This document shows, piece after piece, positions 33,950 through 47,350 of a stretch of 64,000 nt of DNA. Both the position numbers and the translations under genes were made by a program. Numbering within the stretch: position 1 is the stretch's first letter; each line of letters begins with the position of its first letter. Source of the stretch: Tubiluchus corallicola. Its lineage: Eukaryota; Priapulida; Priapulimorpha; Priapulimorphida; Tubiluchidae. The notes below the pieces were generated by a model. That model made no database searches. It was not told the origin of the DNA and worked only from the letters and a program-made list of their open reading frames with translations. The DNA is taken from NCBI GenBank assembly GCA_030141605.1, contig JAQGDQ010000466.1, forward strand, positions 115,015 through 179,014. Direction: 5' to 3'.

Positions 33950-35757
33950 GAGAAATCGAAGGCTTTGTCCCACTGTAGTAGAGATGAAAAAATTAAAAAC
34001 GTAACCTTCTTTGCTAAATATCTTTCCAGGAAATGCTTTTTCTGTGAAATGATTTCTGAGGAAAAATGTTTACTGGGAAAAAGTTTTCAAGGACAAAAAT
34101 TCTAACAAATTACCATCTGGGGGGTTTTTTCTGGCAAGTAGTTTTTCTCCAAAAAAAATTATGGGAGGCCCTGAGCAACTGACTTAAACTACCAGGTATC
34201 GAAGATTTTTGTTTATTAAATAACCAAAAGAGTTTGTTCTAACAATATAACCAATAATAGTTAGAGGTGCGTTTTGATTAGATAACTCTCCTGTTCTTAC
34301 CTGTAAGGTGGTGACATCTGGCTTCAATATTACCATCCTAGTTACTGTCATTCAAGTTTCAGTGTGTTCAAAGCAGTGATGACGTGTTGACAAATTTTCT
34401 GTGTATCTCACAATTTGATGCGAAATATGCTTGTATAATTTGTTTAATTTTATTTAGTTATTCAAGTCTTTGATTTATTTCTCTTAATCGTAATTGACAT
34501 TTTGATGAGAACTCTTCGATTAGTTTATTAAAGGAATTTGCATTTCATTCAAGATAAAAATTATGTATAATTTATAAAATGGCGTCTCAATGCGTGTCAA
34601 ACATGAAGTAAAATGACAAAATTGCATGTGCCTTGATGATCATTATATATTTATTACATTGTTTTTTTTTACTTAATTATAACAATATAGGCATAATATT
34701 TTAACTTATTTACTATTTTCTGTAGGGCCATCGCCTAGTTTTACCGCATTACCAAAGGAGGTGACCACCAACAGGAAAAGTAACATGATGGAAAACTCTA
34801 TTGATCAAGGATGTATGCACGTCTACAGCCTAAGTTAGCTAAAGGTCTGCTACATCCATCTACAGACTACATTTTTGAAGAAGGTTTTGTTTTTAACAAG
34901 GAGATTGCTGATTGTACACTTCCAAAAGTAGAATAGTCTAGGTAACATTCTTTTGATATAACTCACTATACAGAAACAATGAGTAATAAGGCAAAAAATT
35001 TATTAATTTCATCAAACAACTGCAAGTCTGTTGTGCCAGTTAAGTGACCACAGTATGAAGATGTACAAAACATACTTTGTGAACAATGCTGAACAACAAA
35101 TTTGTATTGCCATTTTATGCAATGCACAAAGTCCCAAACAAGATCGAAAATAGATTGACTTTACAATAAACTCATCTGACAAAGTGAGATAAACTAATCA
35201 CTGAAGCAACTGTGTAACCCAGTGTTTCTTGCAGCCCTTTAAAATCAATTAATACTTATCACCATTTCCATCCTCTTTTGCCTTTATCACCATAAATCAT
35301 AATCATCAGTTTTCTTTTTTTAGATTAGTGACACTCCATAATGATTGTTTGCTCTCAGGATGGGCGTATGTCGATTTCAGTCCGTTTTTGGACTTTCGCT
35401 CATTTTCTTGGCATATCAATGTAATTATGGCATAACTTGTGACATCATGTATTAAGTTACAAGGAACAGAACTGTCAGCTATGGCTTGCATCAATTTTCT
35501 AAGAGCTTCTTCTACATGAAATATTTTGCTGTCAATTCCTTCTTCCTCTATGACAAATTGACATGTCAGTTGATGCATCTCTTTAATTGACTTCAATGCG
35601 CTGTATACTCAACGTACTCATCAACCCCACCAAGTCTGTTGTATTTGAGGGTCAACAGATTTTTTACAACATTGCACGTGATTCAAAGAACAAATGAAGG
35701 AATAAGATTAATTTTAAAAGCCATGTCGTGATTATGGCTTATTAGACATTTCCAACG
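33950..35757. repeat. B block, copy B2
   Basis: Same landmarks and order as B1. It ends abruptly at 35,757 within the segment that in other copies continues into the CAYDDR side. E-segment sequence follows at once, so this is a recombination or deletion breakpoint. Unit V therefore has no CAYDDR or MRED part. Confidence 0.88.
35306..35596 (-). pseudogene. MKSIKE exon block, copy 2
   Basis: Minus-strand frame MKSIKEMHQLTCQFVIEEEG, IDSKIFHVEEALRKLMQA and a tail that is open for 96 codons. It is the longest open version of this segment. The part upstream of MKSIKE is out of frame. Function unknown. Confidence 0.45.
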
Positions 35758-35764
35758 TTAAAAT

Positions 35765-36065
35765 TTGAATAGTTTGAAAGATGTAGAACTTCTTTTAACT
35801 TGCTCACACATCCCATTTATGATTCGAACTGTAAAATACTTCGTATGTGTTTATTAATTGCGCATAATTTCGATTGAAATTGTAATACAACCAGAAGACA
35901 TTACAAAAACTAGAATGGACATGTATGTTGTGAAAAGTTGTTCAGGTTTGTTCATTACACTCACATTTATTTGACTCTGGTATGTTCTTATGAAAACAAA
36001 TGGCCTTGAATTGGATAATAATTGTCAATGATTCAAATCTGAGTTCCTTTTTTACGTTACAAAAG
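35765..36065. repeat. E segment, copy 2
   Basis: Matches 24,470-24,715, with an extra piece of roughly 100 bp inserted near 35,855-35,990. Its right end, AAATCTGAGTTCCTTTTTTA, runs directly into the first 29-bp repeat of the array. Confidence 0.75.
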
Positions 36066-38968
36066 TAGCACTTAATAATTTATTTTCTGTGTAACCACAC
36101 TTATTTTCTATACAACCATACTTAGTAACTTTATTCTGTGCAACCGCACTTAGTAACTTATTTTCTGCGCAACCACACTGCTTTTCTGTGCAACCACACT
36201 TAGTAACTTATTTTCTGCGCAACCACACTTAGTAACTTATTTTCTGCACCACTGCACTTATTTTCTATACAACCATACTTAGTAACTTATTTTCTGCGCA
36301 ACCGCACTTAGTAACTTATTTTCTGCACAACTGCACTGATTTTCTGTGCAAACACACTTAGTAACTTATTTTCTGCGCAACCAACTTAGTAACTTATTTT
36401 CTGCACCACTGCACTTATTTTCTATACAACCATACTTAGTAACTTATTTTCTGCGCAACCGCACTTAGTAACTTATTTTCTGTGCAACTGCACTGATTTT
36501 CTGTGCAACCACACTTAGTAACTTATTTTCTGTGCAACCAACTTAGTAACTTATTTTCTGCACAACTGCACTTATTTTCTATGCAACCACACTTAGGAAG
36601 TTATTTTCTGCGCAACTGCACTTAGTAACTTATTTTCTGCGCAACTGCACTGATTTTCTGTGCAAACACACTTAGTAACTTATTTTCTGCGCAACCAACT
36701 TAGTAACTTATTTTCTGCACCACTGCACTTATTTTCTATACAACCATACTTAGTAACTTATTTTCTGGGCAACCGCACTTAGTAACTTATTTTCTGCGCA
36801 ACTGCACTGATTTTCTGTGCAACCACACTTAGTAACTTATTTTCTGTGCAACCAACTTAGTAACTTATTTTCTGCACAACTGCACTTATTTTCTATGCAA
36901 CCACACTTAGGAAGTTATTTTCTGCGCAACTGCACTTAGTAACTTATTTTCTGCACAACCCCACTTATTTTCTGCACAACAACACTTTTTTTGCTGACAA
37001 CCACAACAACAGCACGTATTTTCTGTGCAACCACACTTAGAAATATATTATCTGTGCATCCGCACTTTTTTGCTGACAATCACAACAACCACACTTATTT
37101 TATATGCAACTACACTAAGTAACTTATTTTCTGTGCAACTGCACTTAATTTCTATGCAACTACACTAAGTAACTTATTTTCTGTGCAACTGCACTTATTT
37201 TCTGCGCAACAGCACTTTTTTGCTGACAACCACAACAACCGCACTTATTTTATATGCTACTGCACTAAATAACTTATTTTCTGTGCAATCGCACTTATTT
37301 TCTGTTCAACCACACTTTTTTGGGACAATCACAACAACCGCCCTTATTTAAATCTGAGTTCCTTTTTTACGTTACAAATGTAGCACTCAATAACTTATTT
37401 TCTGTGCAGCCACACTGAGTAAATTATTTTCTGTCAACCGCACTTAGTAACTTATTTTCTACGCAACCGCACTTATTTTCTGTACAACTGCACTTAGTAA
37501 CTTATTTTCTGCACAACCGCACTGATTTTCTGCGCAACAGCACTTTTCTGCTGACAACCACAAAAACCGCACTTATTTTCTGTGCAACCACACTTAGCAA
37601 CTTATTTTCTGCGCAACCTCACTTAGTAACTTATTTTCTGCACAACCACACTTATTTTCTATGCAACTACACTAAGTAACTTATTTTCTGTGCAACTGCA
37701 CTTATTTTCTGCCCAACAGCACTTTTTTGCTGACAACTGCACTTATTTTCTGTGCAACTGCACTAAATAACTTATTTTCTGTGCAACCACACTTAGAAAC
37801 ATATTATCTGTGCATCCGCACTTTTTTGCTGACAATCACAACAACCACGCTTATTTTACATGCAACTACACTAAGTAACTTATTTTCTGTGCAACTGCGC
37901 TTTATTTCTATGCAACTACACTAAGTAATTTTTTTTCTGTGCAACTGCACTTATTTTCTGCGCAACAGCACTTTTTTGCTGACAACCACAACAACCGCAC
38001 TTATTTTATATGCTACTGCACTAAATAACTTATTTTCTGTGCAACCGCACTTATTTTCTGTTCAACCACACTCTTTCGGACAATCACAACAACCGCACTT
38101 ATTTACTTATTTTCTGCGCAATTGCACTTATTTGCTGACACCCACAACAACCGCCCTTATTCAAATCTGAGTTCCTTTTTTACATTACAAATGTAGCACT
38201 TAATAACTTATTTTCTGTCAACCACACTTAGTAACTTATTTTCTGCACAACTGCACTGATTTTCTGCGCAACAGCACTTTTCTGCTGACAACCACAAAAA
38301 CCGCACTTATTTTCTGTGCAACCACACTTAGCAACTTATTTTCTGTGCAACCGCACTTAGAAACATATTATCTGTGCATCAGCACTTTTTTGCTGACAAC
38401 CACAACAACCACACTTATTTTCCAAGCACCCACACTTAGAAAGTTATTATCAGCGCAACCACACTTTTTTCCTGACAACCAAAACAAACGCTCTCAGTAA
38501 CTTATTTCTGAGCAACCGCACTTTTTTGCTGACAACCACAACAAACACACTTATTTTCTGCAAAACCGCACTTATTTTCTATGCAACTGTACTAAGAAAC
38601 TTATTTTCTGCGCAACTGCACTTAGTAACTTATTTTCTGCACAACCCCACTTATTTTCTATGCAACTACACTAAGTAACTTATTTTCTGTGCAGCTGCAC
38701 TTATTTTCTATGCAACCACACATATTTACTTATTATCAATGCAAATGCACATATTTACTTATTTTCTATGCAACTGCACTTATTCACTTATTTTCTATGC
38801 AACTGCACATATTTACTTATTTTCTATGCAACTGCACATAATTACCTATGTTCTGTGCAACCGCATATATTTTCTTATTTTCTGTACAACCGCACATATC
38901 TACTTATTTTCTATGCAAATGCACATATTTACTTATTTTCTGTGCAACTGCACATATTTACTTGTACA
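36066..38968. repeat. 29-bp hairpin minisatellite array, left of unit III
   Basis: About 2.9 kb of tandem units on TTATTTTCTGTGCAACCGCA followed by CTTAGTAAC, mixed with shorter 21-bp units lacking the last 8 bp and with GCTGACAACCACAACAACC spacers. Most units contain GTGC-4 nt-GCAC, able to form a small hairpin. A larger period is visible: the group at 36,140-36,350 recurs almost unchanged at 36,340-36,520 and 36,650-36,900. The E-tail AAATCTGAGTTCC recurs at 37,345 and 38,163. The last units (38,715-38,960) switch to the CATATTTAC variant next to the arm. Frames encoding FSVQPH/FYATAHIYL repeats are artefacts. Confidence 0.95.
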
Positions 38969-41095
38969 AAAATATCCCCATGATTTATGTGGACATACGA
39001 TTGGGAACTTTGTGCAACCGTATTTTCTGTTGATCGTTTTTCCACATTTAAATGTGGGTACCAGTTCAGTTGGAGGTTGATAATTCAAGTCTCCTGATAA
39101 CAAAGAAGTTTGTGTGAAACTTGTAAGAAGTTTAAGAGATTATAGATGTTTGCAAAACATCTTAAGAATGACACTCTTCATTTCACCAAAATTTTAAAGC
39201 AAATAAAGCTGATAGACCGCATCCTTTTGAGGGATTATATTAAAGTGCTTAAGATTCCGTGGGAAGAGATTAAGCTGCTCTGTAGCCGCCTCTCAACAAC
39301 TTGTCTCAAGAGAATGAAAGTGGATTTTTCTCTAGCAGAAATTATTAGCATAAAAGTATAAAGCTTTTTATATATAAACAAGAAGAAAAACAAAGTAAAA
39401 TCCTCATCGCCATCATCATCTTCATCATCATCACCAACGTCATCGTCATCGTCGTCATCATCGCCAGCACAACAACAACAACAACAGAAACATTAACTGG
39501 AGTGACAGTCAAACGTGGGTCAGCAGTGACGAGGACAGAATAACAATGACACAGTTATTGTAAAAAAGATATACTTCACAAAACAGCAGTGGCAAGCAAC
39601 AAGAGTCAACACTTGTGCCAAAAAAGTTTTTCAAATATCCAAATGTTGCAAATCTGTTATGGGTTTCTTGTTTTGAGACCTCATTACCTTATTATTGATA
39701 TATTTTATCAAAATCAGACCATTTCAAGGTTGGTCATTGCCCATGTAGTTCTCACGCTGCTAACACTGTTGTGTAAATTTGCAGAACCACTTCAAAGAGA
39801 GAGAGATTATTATTGTTAGCTTATCAATCGTTTTTAAATTCCAGAGAGAATTATTGGGGATTAAAACGCTCCTTTGTCAGCAGGGTGTAACCTGCCACTC
39901 ATGTAAACATTTCAAAAGATTTATAATTAATCTTCTCTTTTGTGTGCAGAGAGCACGTCTCAAGTTGTCTGCAACTCAGGGCTGTTGTGGAATTTGCCGA
40001 AAAGATTATAAATTTCAAAAGCGGGGATAATTATTTTCGGCGCTTTTTAAGTCATTAAATTCCGGATTAAAATCCTTCTTTGTGTGTAACTCAAATACTT
40101 CACAAGATTTTGAAAGCCATTAATCTTCTCTTTTGCGTGCAGGGAGCGAGTTTCAAGTGGTTTGCAACTCAGGGCTTTTGTAGAATTTGTAGAAATTGCT
40201 CAAGATTACATCTTTCGTTGTGAACTGGTCGTGAACTACATCTCACCTCAAACACTTTACAAGACTTTTACAAATCCGTTAAGCTGTGCATGGAGACCCT
40301 GAAGTGATCTGCAAATTAGGGCTTTGACAAGGGCTGCAGATTAGAAAAATCTTTTTTTATCTATAACATGTGGTGAGCTCAAATTCCCCACAAGATTTAT
40401 AATTAAGTCGCTATTTTGTGTGATGATCACGTGGTTTGCAATTTGACATTTTGTGTTATCAGAAAATATAATCAAACTGTTAACCTGAATTTTCTATCAA
40501 TTCGATTCAGTTAATTTTTTTATTTTTTGGTAAATAAGATCACATAACATACCAATACAGTAAAATGAAATAGAGTACAATGAGATAATTGCTACCAGAT
40601 TAAAATATAAATGCAGGGTTAAAAAATTAAAAGCTAAATCTATTTTAGAGGCTAATTATTTAATAATTCGCTTGCATTCACAAAAAAGCAAAAGCTAAAG
40701 TGTGATAGAGATAGGTTTGCATACATTCTAGAAGCACTGCAATCGTATTTTATAGGGCAAGAAAAAGGGCACCTGAAGTAGGTTTCATATATCGCCTTAA
40801 AAAATTATACAACTTTACGGCAAATTATGCACATATCGTATTCGTGTTGAAAGAATTTTTGGTTTTTTTTTATTTTAAATCTCCCGAAATACTGTGATAT
40901 GACGTCACTACACATGTAAACTTTCCATGCAAATCTATTTTACTTAGTATTTCACTTACCTGCAGGAAAGACTTAAGTAGCTAGATTAATAATTTAAAAT
41001 GTTTGTGCCAATTGGTAAAATGTCACTATTCGCTTTCCACTTATTTTTAGTCTTATTGACAAGATACAGTAATTTAAAATTTTTCTTAGCAACAT
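38969..41095. mobile_element. Left inverted arm of unit III
   Basis: The reverse complement of this stretch is found at 48,570-50,760. Anchors include AATATCCCCATGATTTATGT (38,971) against ACATAAATCATGGGGATATT (50,736), ATGTTTGCAAAACATCTTAA (39,146), AAAGATTATAAATTTCAAAA (40,000) and GACAAGATACAG (41,059). A small frame at 39,146-39,361 (MFAKHLKN ... KILKQIKLIDR) is also open in the inverted copy, but most differences change amino acids, which argues against selection. CAT/AAC triplet runs lie at 39,400-39,480. Confidence 0.9.
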
Positions 41096-42440
41096 GTATA
41101 GTACGAGTGCTCTGATTGTTTTTTCAAACTTTGCTTAATGTTATCAAAACTTGTTTCAAACGACCTACCATTAAAATGGCTGCGCCTAACGGTCATTAAG
41201 GGAATTTAAATTTACACGTTTAATACAGCGTTGCAGCCAATGCAAGCCATGCATACAAAAAGGTAGTATATAAGTGGTTTAAAATTTTGAAACCAATTTC
41301 TTAAGCTTTATGAAAGTGGAGGGGTTTCTTGCGCTTTAAAGGGGGAATATCATGAAAATTAAGTTAAACTTATTTTATAGTTGCCTTCCCCGAGAATAAT
41401 TTGGCGAATTATTTTTAGCTAATTTTTACGTTGTCTAATTAATGAGTTATTAACTTTTTTGTATCTCGCTGGAGACGCCATTTACGAACTACATTTACGC
41501 CTCTCTCCATGAAAAAATTGAACTAGTGCAGCTCTGCTGAAGGCGTATCATCAGAGTATACCGGCGATACTGTCGTATACAATTGGGGTAAAAATAAAGC
41601 TGTTATTTGACCATGGGTCGGATAGGTGGCCATCTGATAGACGCAATTGCCGTTGAGGTCGCTCACATGTTTTCATCAAATTCTGCAAAAGCGATATATT
41701 TTACTACCGTCGAAAGTTATAGGTCCATTACCGTATATTGCACAAAAGTAGACTGGCCTACAGCATATTTTGAAAATTCTTGTGGCATTAATTGAAAACA
41801 TCGTTAACAATACAAGCTGCAAAAGCGTGGACCTTGGTAACAAAAGTTCATTTCTTGTAAAACAAGTCTGAACTTGTGTAACACATTCCACAACTATTTT
41901 TTAATAAGAACAATCACGATGACCGAAACCGAGCAAATCACGCATTCAATCCACAATAAGCTAATCTTTACTGTGATACCTTCACCAAGTAAACTGCATA
42001 AAAGTTTCGTATTCTGACGCTGCTTCACATTCCGGACTATATCTATAACAATCTGTCGACTTTTACAGCAGCAAGGAAACAAAAATTTGGCTATAGTTCG
42101 CAAAGCATTCATTTTTTGTAATTATTATCTATTAAACTTTATTTCAAATTTTGCAAATGTTAATCGAATTTGAAGAGATTATAGAAGTCATTTGATGCAA
42201 TGCAAATTAATTTGAGAAAGCAATTTTAACCAAGTAACAACTTGAAATTGTACCAAGGAAGTTTCAAAACAGAAAACCTTAGAAGAACAATGTTGACCCC
42301 TTACACATTGCGTCATTTTTTTATGAGACAAAGACACTGATTTCTGATGGTCATTAATCAAAGCTCTGATAACTAATGCTGTGGAAAGCTGACAGAAAAG
42401 GGAAGAGGAAAAGCGAGGGCCGATAAGTAGATAGAGGAAA
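41096..42440. repeat. Inner left flank of unit III, shared with unit IV
   Basis: Direct match to 53,510-54,500 (landmarks GCTGCGCCTAACGGTCAT, AATAAAGCTGTTATT, TGACCGAAACCGAGCAAA). It is not present in inverted form, so it lies inside the inverted arms. Minus-strand frames at 41,676-41,891 and 41,894-42,112 have recognisable but shifted or interrupted counterparts at 54,081-54,275 and about 54,320-54,500. They are unlikely to be maintained genes. 42,130-42,440 shows nothing. Confidence 0.7.
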
Positions 42441-42645
42441 ACCACAAGAGGAGAGAGGGATGAAAAGAAAAGAAGGAGAAAAAGATAAAGAATGGGAGAG
42501 AAGGAGATGAAAAGGTCAGCGAGAGGAAAGGGCGAGCGGGAGAGAGAACAGAGAGAGGAGGGAGAGAGAGAGAGAGCTAAGGAGAGAGATCAAGTGAGAG
42601 ATGAGGTGACAGGAAGGAGGTAACAAGAGAGAAGTAAACATAGAA
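42440..42645. repeat. Purine-rich tract of unit III
   Basis: Degenerate GA-rich sequence at the position where units I and V carry the non-LTR remnant and its GA tract. No reverse-transcriptase sequence remains here. Confidence 0.85.
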
Positions 42646-42649
42646 AAAG

Positions 42650-44700
42650 AAATCGTAACGTAACATTTTTTTGGAAAAATATCTTTTTATGAAATGCTTT
42701 TTCGATAAAACAATTTCCAGGGAAAAAGTTTTCTGGGAAAAAAATTCTTACAAATTTTATTCAGGAAAGTTTTTTTTCTGGTAAGCGGTTTTTTCTTTAG
42801 GAGACTATTGAGAGATTCTGGGATACTGGAAGACTCTTTTCTGAGATATGGACTTAAACCACGAATATGTTATAAATTCTTACAATGTAATTGAATTTTT
42901 CAATGTAAAAACCAGAAACATGCTAGAAGCTTTAGGGCAAACAAAATTAATGCTCAATCTCATTTCACAACAAGACTCGCTATAAACGGCTTGTGAGAAG
43001 CAACGCTGATTGTAGGTGATGCGGCTTACTGTAGTCAGCCCAGGCTAGGTGGAAGACGGTAGATGAATTATATGTGTGACAGGTGATGAGGATTTTTGTT
43101 TATCAAATAACCAAAATAGTTTATAATAATAGTTAAATGTGCATTTTGATTAGATTAAATTAAATTACCTGTTCTTACTTGTAAGGTGGTGACATCTGCC
43201 TTCAATATTAGCGTGCTACTTTTAAATACCTGTTAGTCAAGTTTCAATGTGTTCAAAGCAGTGATGACGTGCTGGCAAATTTTCTGTATTTTGATGTCAC
43301 GATTTGATGTCAAAGATGTATGTATGTTTTGTTTAATTTGATTTAGTTATTCAAGTCTTTGATTTATTTCACTTAATCGTAATCGAGATTTTGATAAGAA
43401 ATCTTTGTTAGTTTATTAAAGGAATTTGCATTTCATTCAAGATAAAATGTGTAATTTATAAAATGGCGTCTCAATGCGTGACAAATATGAAGTAAAATGA
43501 CAAAATAGCATGTGCCTTGATGATCATTATATGTTTATTATATTGTTTTTTAACTTAATTATAACCATAAAGGCCTAATATTTTAACTTATTCACAATTT
43601 TCTGTAGCGACTTCGCCTAGGTTTACCACATTACAAAAGGAGGTGACCACCAACAGGAAAAGTAACACGATGGAAAAGTCGATTGATCAATGCTGTATGC
43701 TCGTTCACATGAGCCAAAGTTAGCTAAAGGTCTGCTACACCCAGTTACAAATTACGTTTTAAAAGAAGGTCTTTTTGACAAGGGGATTGCTGCTTGTAGA
43801 GTTGCAAATGTAACTTTCTTTTGCAATGACTCACTATACAGAAACAATGAGTAATAGTACAAAACAATTTATTATGTTCATCAAACAATTACAAGTCTAT
43901 CATGCCAGTGTAGTGACGACAGTTTGAAGATATACAACACATACTTTTTGCACAGTGCTGTAATGTGTTTTTATGCAAAGCACAAAGTGCCATACAAAAT
44001 CAAAAATGATTGCATTTACAAGTTTTCACATTTAAACTTACAGATGTTTCACTCAATCTCACAATGTAAAATAAACTAATCACCGAAGCAATAGTGTACC
44101 TCAGTGTTTCTTGCAGGCCTGTTAAAATCAATTAATCATTAATCATAATCATCAGTAATCTTTTTTTAGATTAGTGACGCTCCACAATGATTATTTGTAC
44201 TCAAGATGAACAAACTTTGATTCAGTCCATTTCAAACAGTTTTGGACTTTTGCTCATTCTTTTGGCATATCAATACAATTATGTCATAATTTGTGACATC
44301 ATGTATTAAGTTACAAGGATCAGAACTGTCAGCTATAGCTTTTGTCAATTTTCTAAGAGCTGCTTCTACATGAAATGTTTTGCTGTCAATTCCAGCCTCC
44401 TTTATGGCAAGTTATAAAACACATCAGTTGACGAATGTCTTTAATTTACTTCAACATACCCAACATGGTCATCTATCTCACCAAGTCTGTGATACTTGAG
44501 ACTCAACTGATTCTTTACAACTTTGCACTTGATTCATAAAGCTGTTGGAAGAAAAAGACGAAATTTGTCGTAATTGTGGCTTCCTAGACGTTTCTAACGT
44601 TGCAGTGAGACACAGTAGGCAGAATAAGTTTCCGGTTTTAAAGTGACTTTTAGCCACATGAACTTCTTGAAACTCCACAGATAATAACCTGTAAATAAAC
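42650..44700. repeat. B block, copy B3
   Basis: Same order as B1, with an inserted stretch at 42,850-43,080 that unit IV also has (54,630-54,790). The plus-strand segment at 43,604-43,722 stays open to a stop after HMSQS. Confidence 0.88.
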
Positions 44701-44705
44701 AAATT
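44200..44705 (-). pseudogene. MKSIKE exon block, copy 3
   Basis: On the minus strand the acceptor at about 44,697 opens EFQEVHVAKSHFK, with FCLLCLTATLETSRKPQLRQ following in a frame that runs to TGA near 44,478. The downstream MKSIKE-like part (about 44,450-44,250, including the stretch equivalent to IDSKIFHVE) is in another frame with small deletions. Function unknown; decayed. Confidence 0.4.
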
Positions 44706-45099
44706 GGCAGTTTCAAACATAAAATCTCAATGTTAAATTTAATGCCATATTTTTGGAGGTGAATCATTTGAACTTGGTCACATGTTTTTTTGAATACATT
44801 TCACAATAAAGTCTGCTTCCAGAAAAATGGTTTTTTTCCGAGACAATTCACTGGCCCTCAGCCTTTGTGAGTGAAGAACAAAATCAGTCATTCACCCCCA
44901 CTTATACCTGTGAGCATGCACGACTTGCTTAATGTTTTCTGTCAAAGAAGTTTTGTTCATCATAAGCCATTTTCATTAATTAATTTAATTTGTTAGACAT
45001 TTAAATGGTACAAAAAGTTCCGCAAATAATTTAAAAAAAACCTGCAAGATCTTTTGGTCAATCTCTTGTGAAAAAAATATTAATATGAACAATTTAGTG
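44706..45099. repeat. Intron-like stretch between MKSIKE and CAYDDR blocks, unit III
   Basis: Matches 56,690-57,040 (TTAAATTTAATGCCATATTT, GCCCTCAGCCTTTGTGAGTG). No coding signal. Confidence 0.7.
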
Positions 45100-45680
45100 C
45101 GAAGATTACACCCAAACTCCAGCAAAAATTTAGCTTTCCAAATTAAGACCAAAGCCAGCATCTGTTCTCTTGCAACACCAGGAACTCCCGACAGACTTCA
45201 ATTTTAATCTTTACGTCCAGAATTCCACAATTTTCTTCATTTCATTTTCTTCACATCTCAATGTTGAATTCCGCGTTTTAGGCCAGTGAATTTGTAATGG
45301 TGAGGTTGTGGTCAACATTGCCCATGGACAAGCTACAAGTCTTCAAAAGCAGTTGGAAACACAAGAGTAGAAATACTGCCCTTCATCTTAATTTTCATGC
45401 TACAGTTTATGCACAATACAAAGGTTCGATCATCGTAAGCATACATTTTGAATCTGATCACAAGATACCCAAGGCTGATTAAGATTTAGCAATTAATGGA
45501 GAAACAACCAGTATCCCTCAAGTTATTGATGTTGTCATAAGCAAGACTTTACAAAAACTCTAAAAAACTGGTATGCCACACATCTGTGACAATATTAAGA
45601 ATGCTGGGTCTTACTGAGACTTTTCTACATGAAAGGGATGTGCGCATCAAGATCAATAACTATACTTTTCAGAAATGCTG
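45100..45680 (-). pseudogene. CAYDDR block, unit III, decayed
   Basis: Aligns with 19,610-20,158. The minus strand retains a YDDRTFVLC-like segment at about 45,420-45,445 and KIKMK just after it. Deletions at 45,185-45,340 remove and shift the frame, and the Cys-rich start is truncated. Also contains AGAAACAACCAGTATCCCTC, shared with unit IV but not unit I. Confidence 0.5.
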
Positions 45681-45694
45681 TTGTAAGATAGGTC

Positions 45695-47350
45695 TGCCAA
45701 TCTTCCAAACCTGCCATACCTGCTGTACTACCAAACCCGGCATACTGTCATACCTGTCATACCTGCTGTACTGACAAACCCGGCATACTCTCATCACTGT
45801 CATACCTGCTGTACTGCCAAACCCGGCATACTCTCATCCCTGTTATACCTGCTGTACTGCCAAACCCGGCATACTGTCATACCTGCTGTACTGCCAAACC
45901 CGGCATACTCTCATACCTGTCATACCTGCTGTACTACCAAACCCGGCATACTGTCATACCTGTCATACCTGCTGTACTGCCAAACCCGGCATACTCTCAT
46001 ACCTGTCATACCTGCTGTACTGTCAAACCCGGCATACTCTCATACCTGTCATACCTGCTGTACTACCAAACCTGGCATACTGTCATACCTGTCATACCTG
46101 CTGTACTGACAAACCCGGCATACTGTCATACCTGTCATACCTGCTGTACTGTCAAACCCGGCATACTCTCATACCTGTCATACCTGCTGTACTACCAAAC
46201 CCGGCATACTGTCATACCTGTCATACCTGCTGTACTGACAAACCCGGCATACTGTCATACCTGTCATACCTGCTGTACTGCCTAACCCGGCATACTCTCA
46301 TACCTGTCATACCTGCTGTACTACCAAACCCGGCATACTGTCATACCTGTTATACCTGCTGTACTGACAAACCCGGCATACTGTCATACCTGTCATACCT
46401 GCTGTACTGCCAAACTCGGCATAGTCTCATACCTGTCATACCTGCTGTACTGCCTAACCCGGCATACTCTCATACCTGTCATACCTGCTGTACTGCCAAA
46501 CCCAGCATACTGTCATACCTATCATACCTGCTGTACTGCCAAACCTGGCATACTGTTATACCTGTCATACCTGCCATACTGACCAGCCTGCCTGCCATAC
46601 GAGCCATACTTGCCATACTGTCAAACCTGCCAAACATGCCATACTGACCAGCCTGCCATACTCGCCATACTTGCCATACTGACAAACCTGCTAAACCTGT
46701 CATGCCTGCTGTACTGCCAAACTTACCATACTGGCTATGCTAACAAATCTGCCAAGCCAGCCATACTGTCAAACCTGCCAAACCTGCTATACTGTCAAAC
46801 GTGTCAAACCTGCTATACTGAAAAACCTGAAAAACCCACCATGCAGAAAAACTGCCATACCCACCATATTGAAAAAACCTACTATACCTGCCATCCTAAC
46901 CATACCTGCCATACTGAAAAACTTGTCATACTGACTAACCTGTCAAACCAGCCATACTGACCAACCTGCCATACCTGCCATACTTGCCATACTGCCAAAC
47001 CTGCCAAAAATGCCATACCCACCATATTGAAAAAACCTACTATACCTGCCATCCTAACCATACCTGCCATACTGACAAACTTGTCATACTGACTAACCTG
47101 TCAAACCAGCCATACTGACCAACCTGCCATACCTGTCATACTTGCCATACTGCCAAACTTGCCATACTGACCACAATGCCATACTCGCCATACTGGCCAT
47201 ACTGACAAACCTGCCAAACTGCCATACTGACAAACATGCCATACTCGCCATACAGTCATACCTGTTGTTCCTGCTATACCGTCTATGCCTGCTGTACCAC
47301 CAAACCTGCCACACATGCAATACATGCCATACTGACAAACCTGGCAAAGC
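45695..47350. repeat. CATACTG minisatellite, unit III, with 43-bp super-units
   Basis: The first part (45,720-46,560) is a regular 43-bp repeat: CTGTACTGCCAAACCCGGCA, then TACTCTCATACCTGTCATAC, then CTG; about 19 units. The remainder is irregular, with CCATACTGACCAACCTG units and a duplicated stretch (46,850-46,960 and 47,010-47,120). Frames through it are artefacts. Confidence 0.95.

Noticed and set aside
39146-39361. 71-codon frame conserved in both inverted arms (MFAKHLKN ... IKLIDR)
   Set aside because: Most differences between the arms are amino-acid changing and the C-terminus shifts frame; no sign of purifying selection between these two copies.
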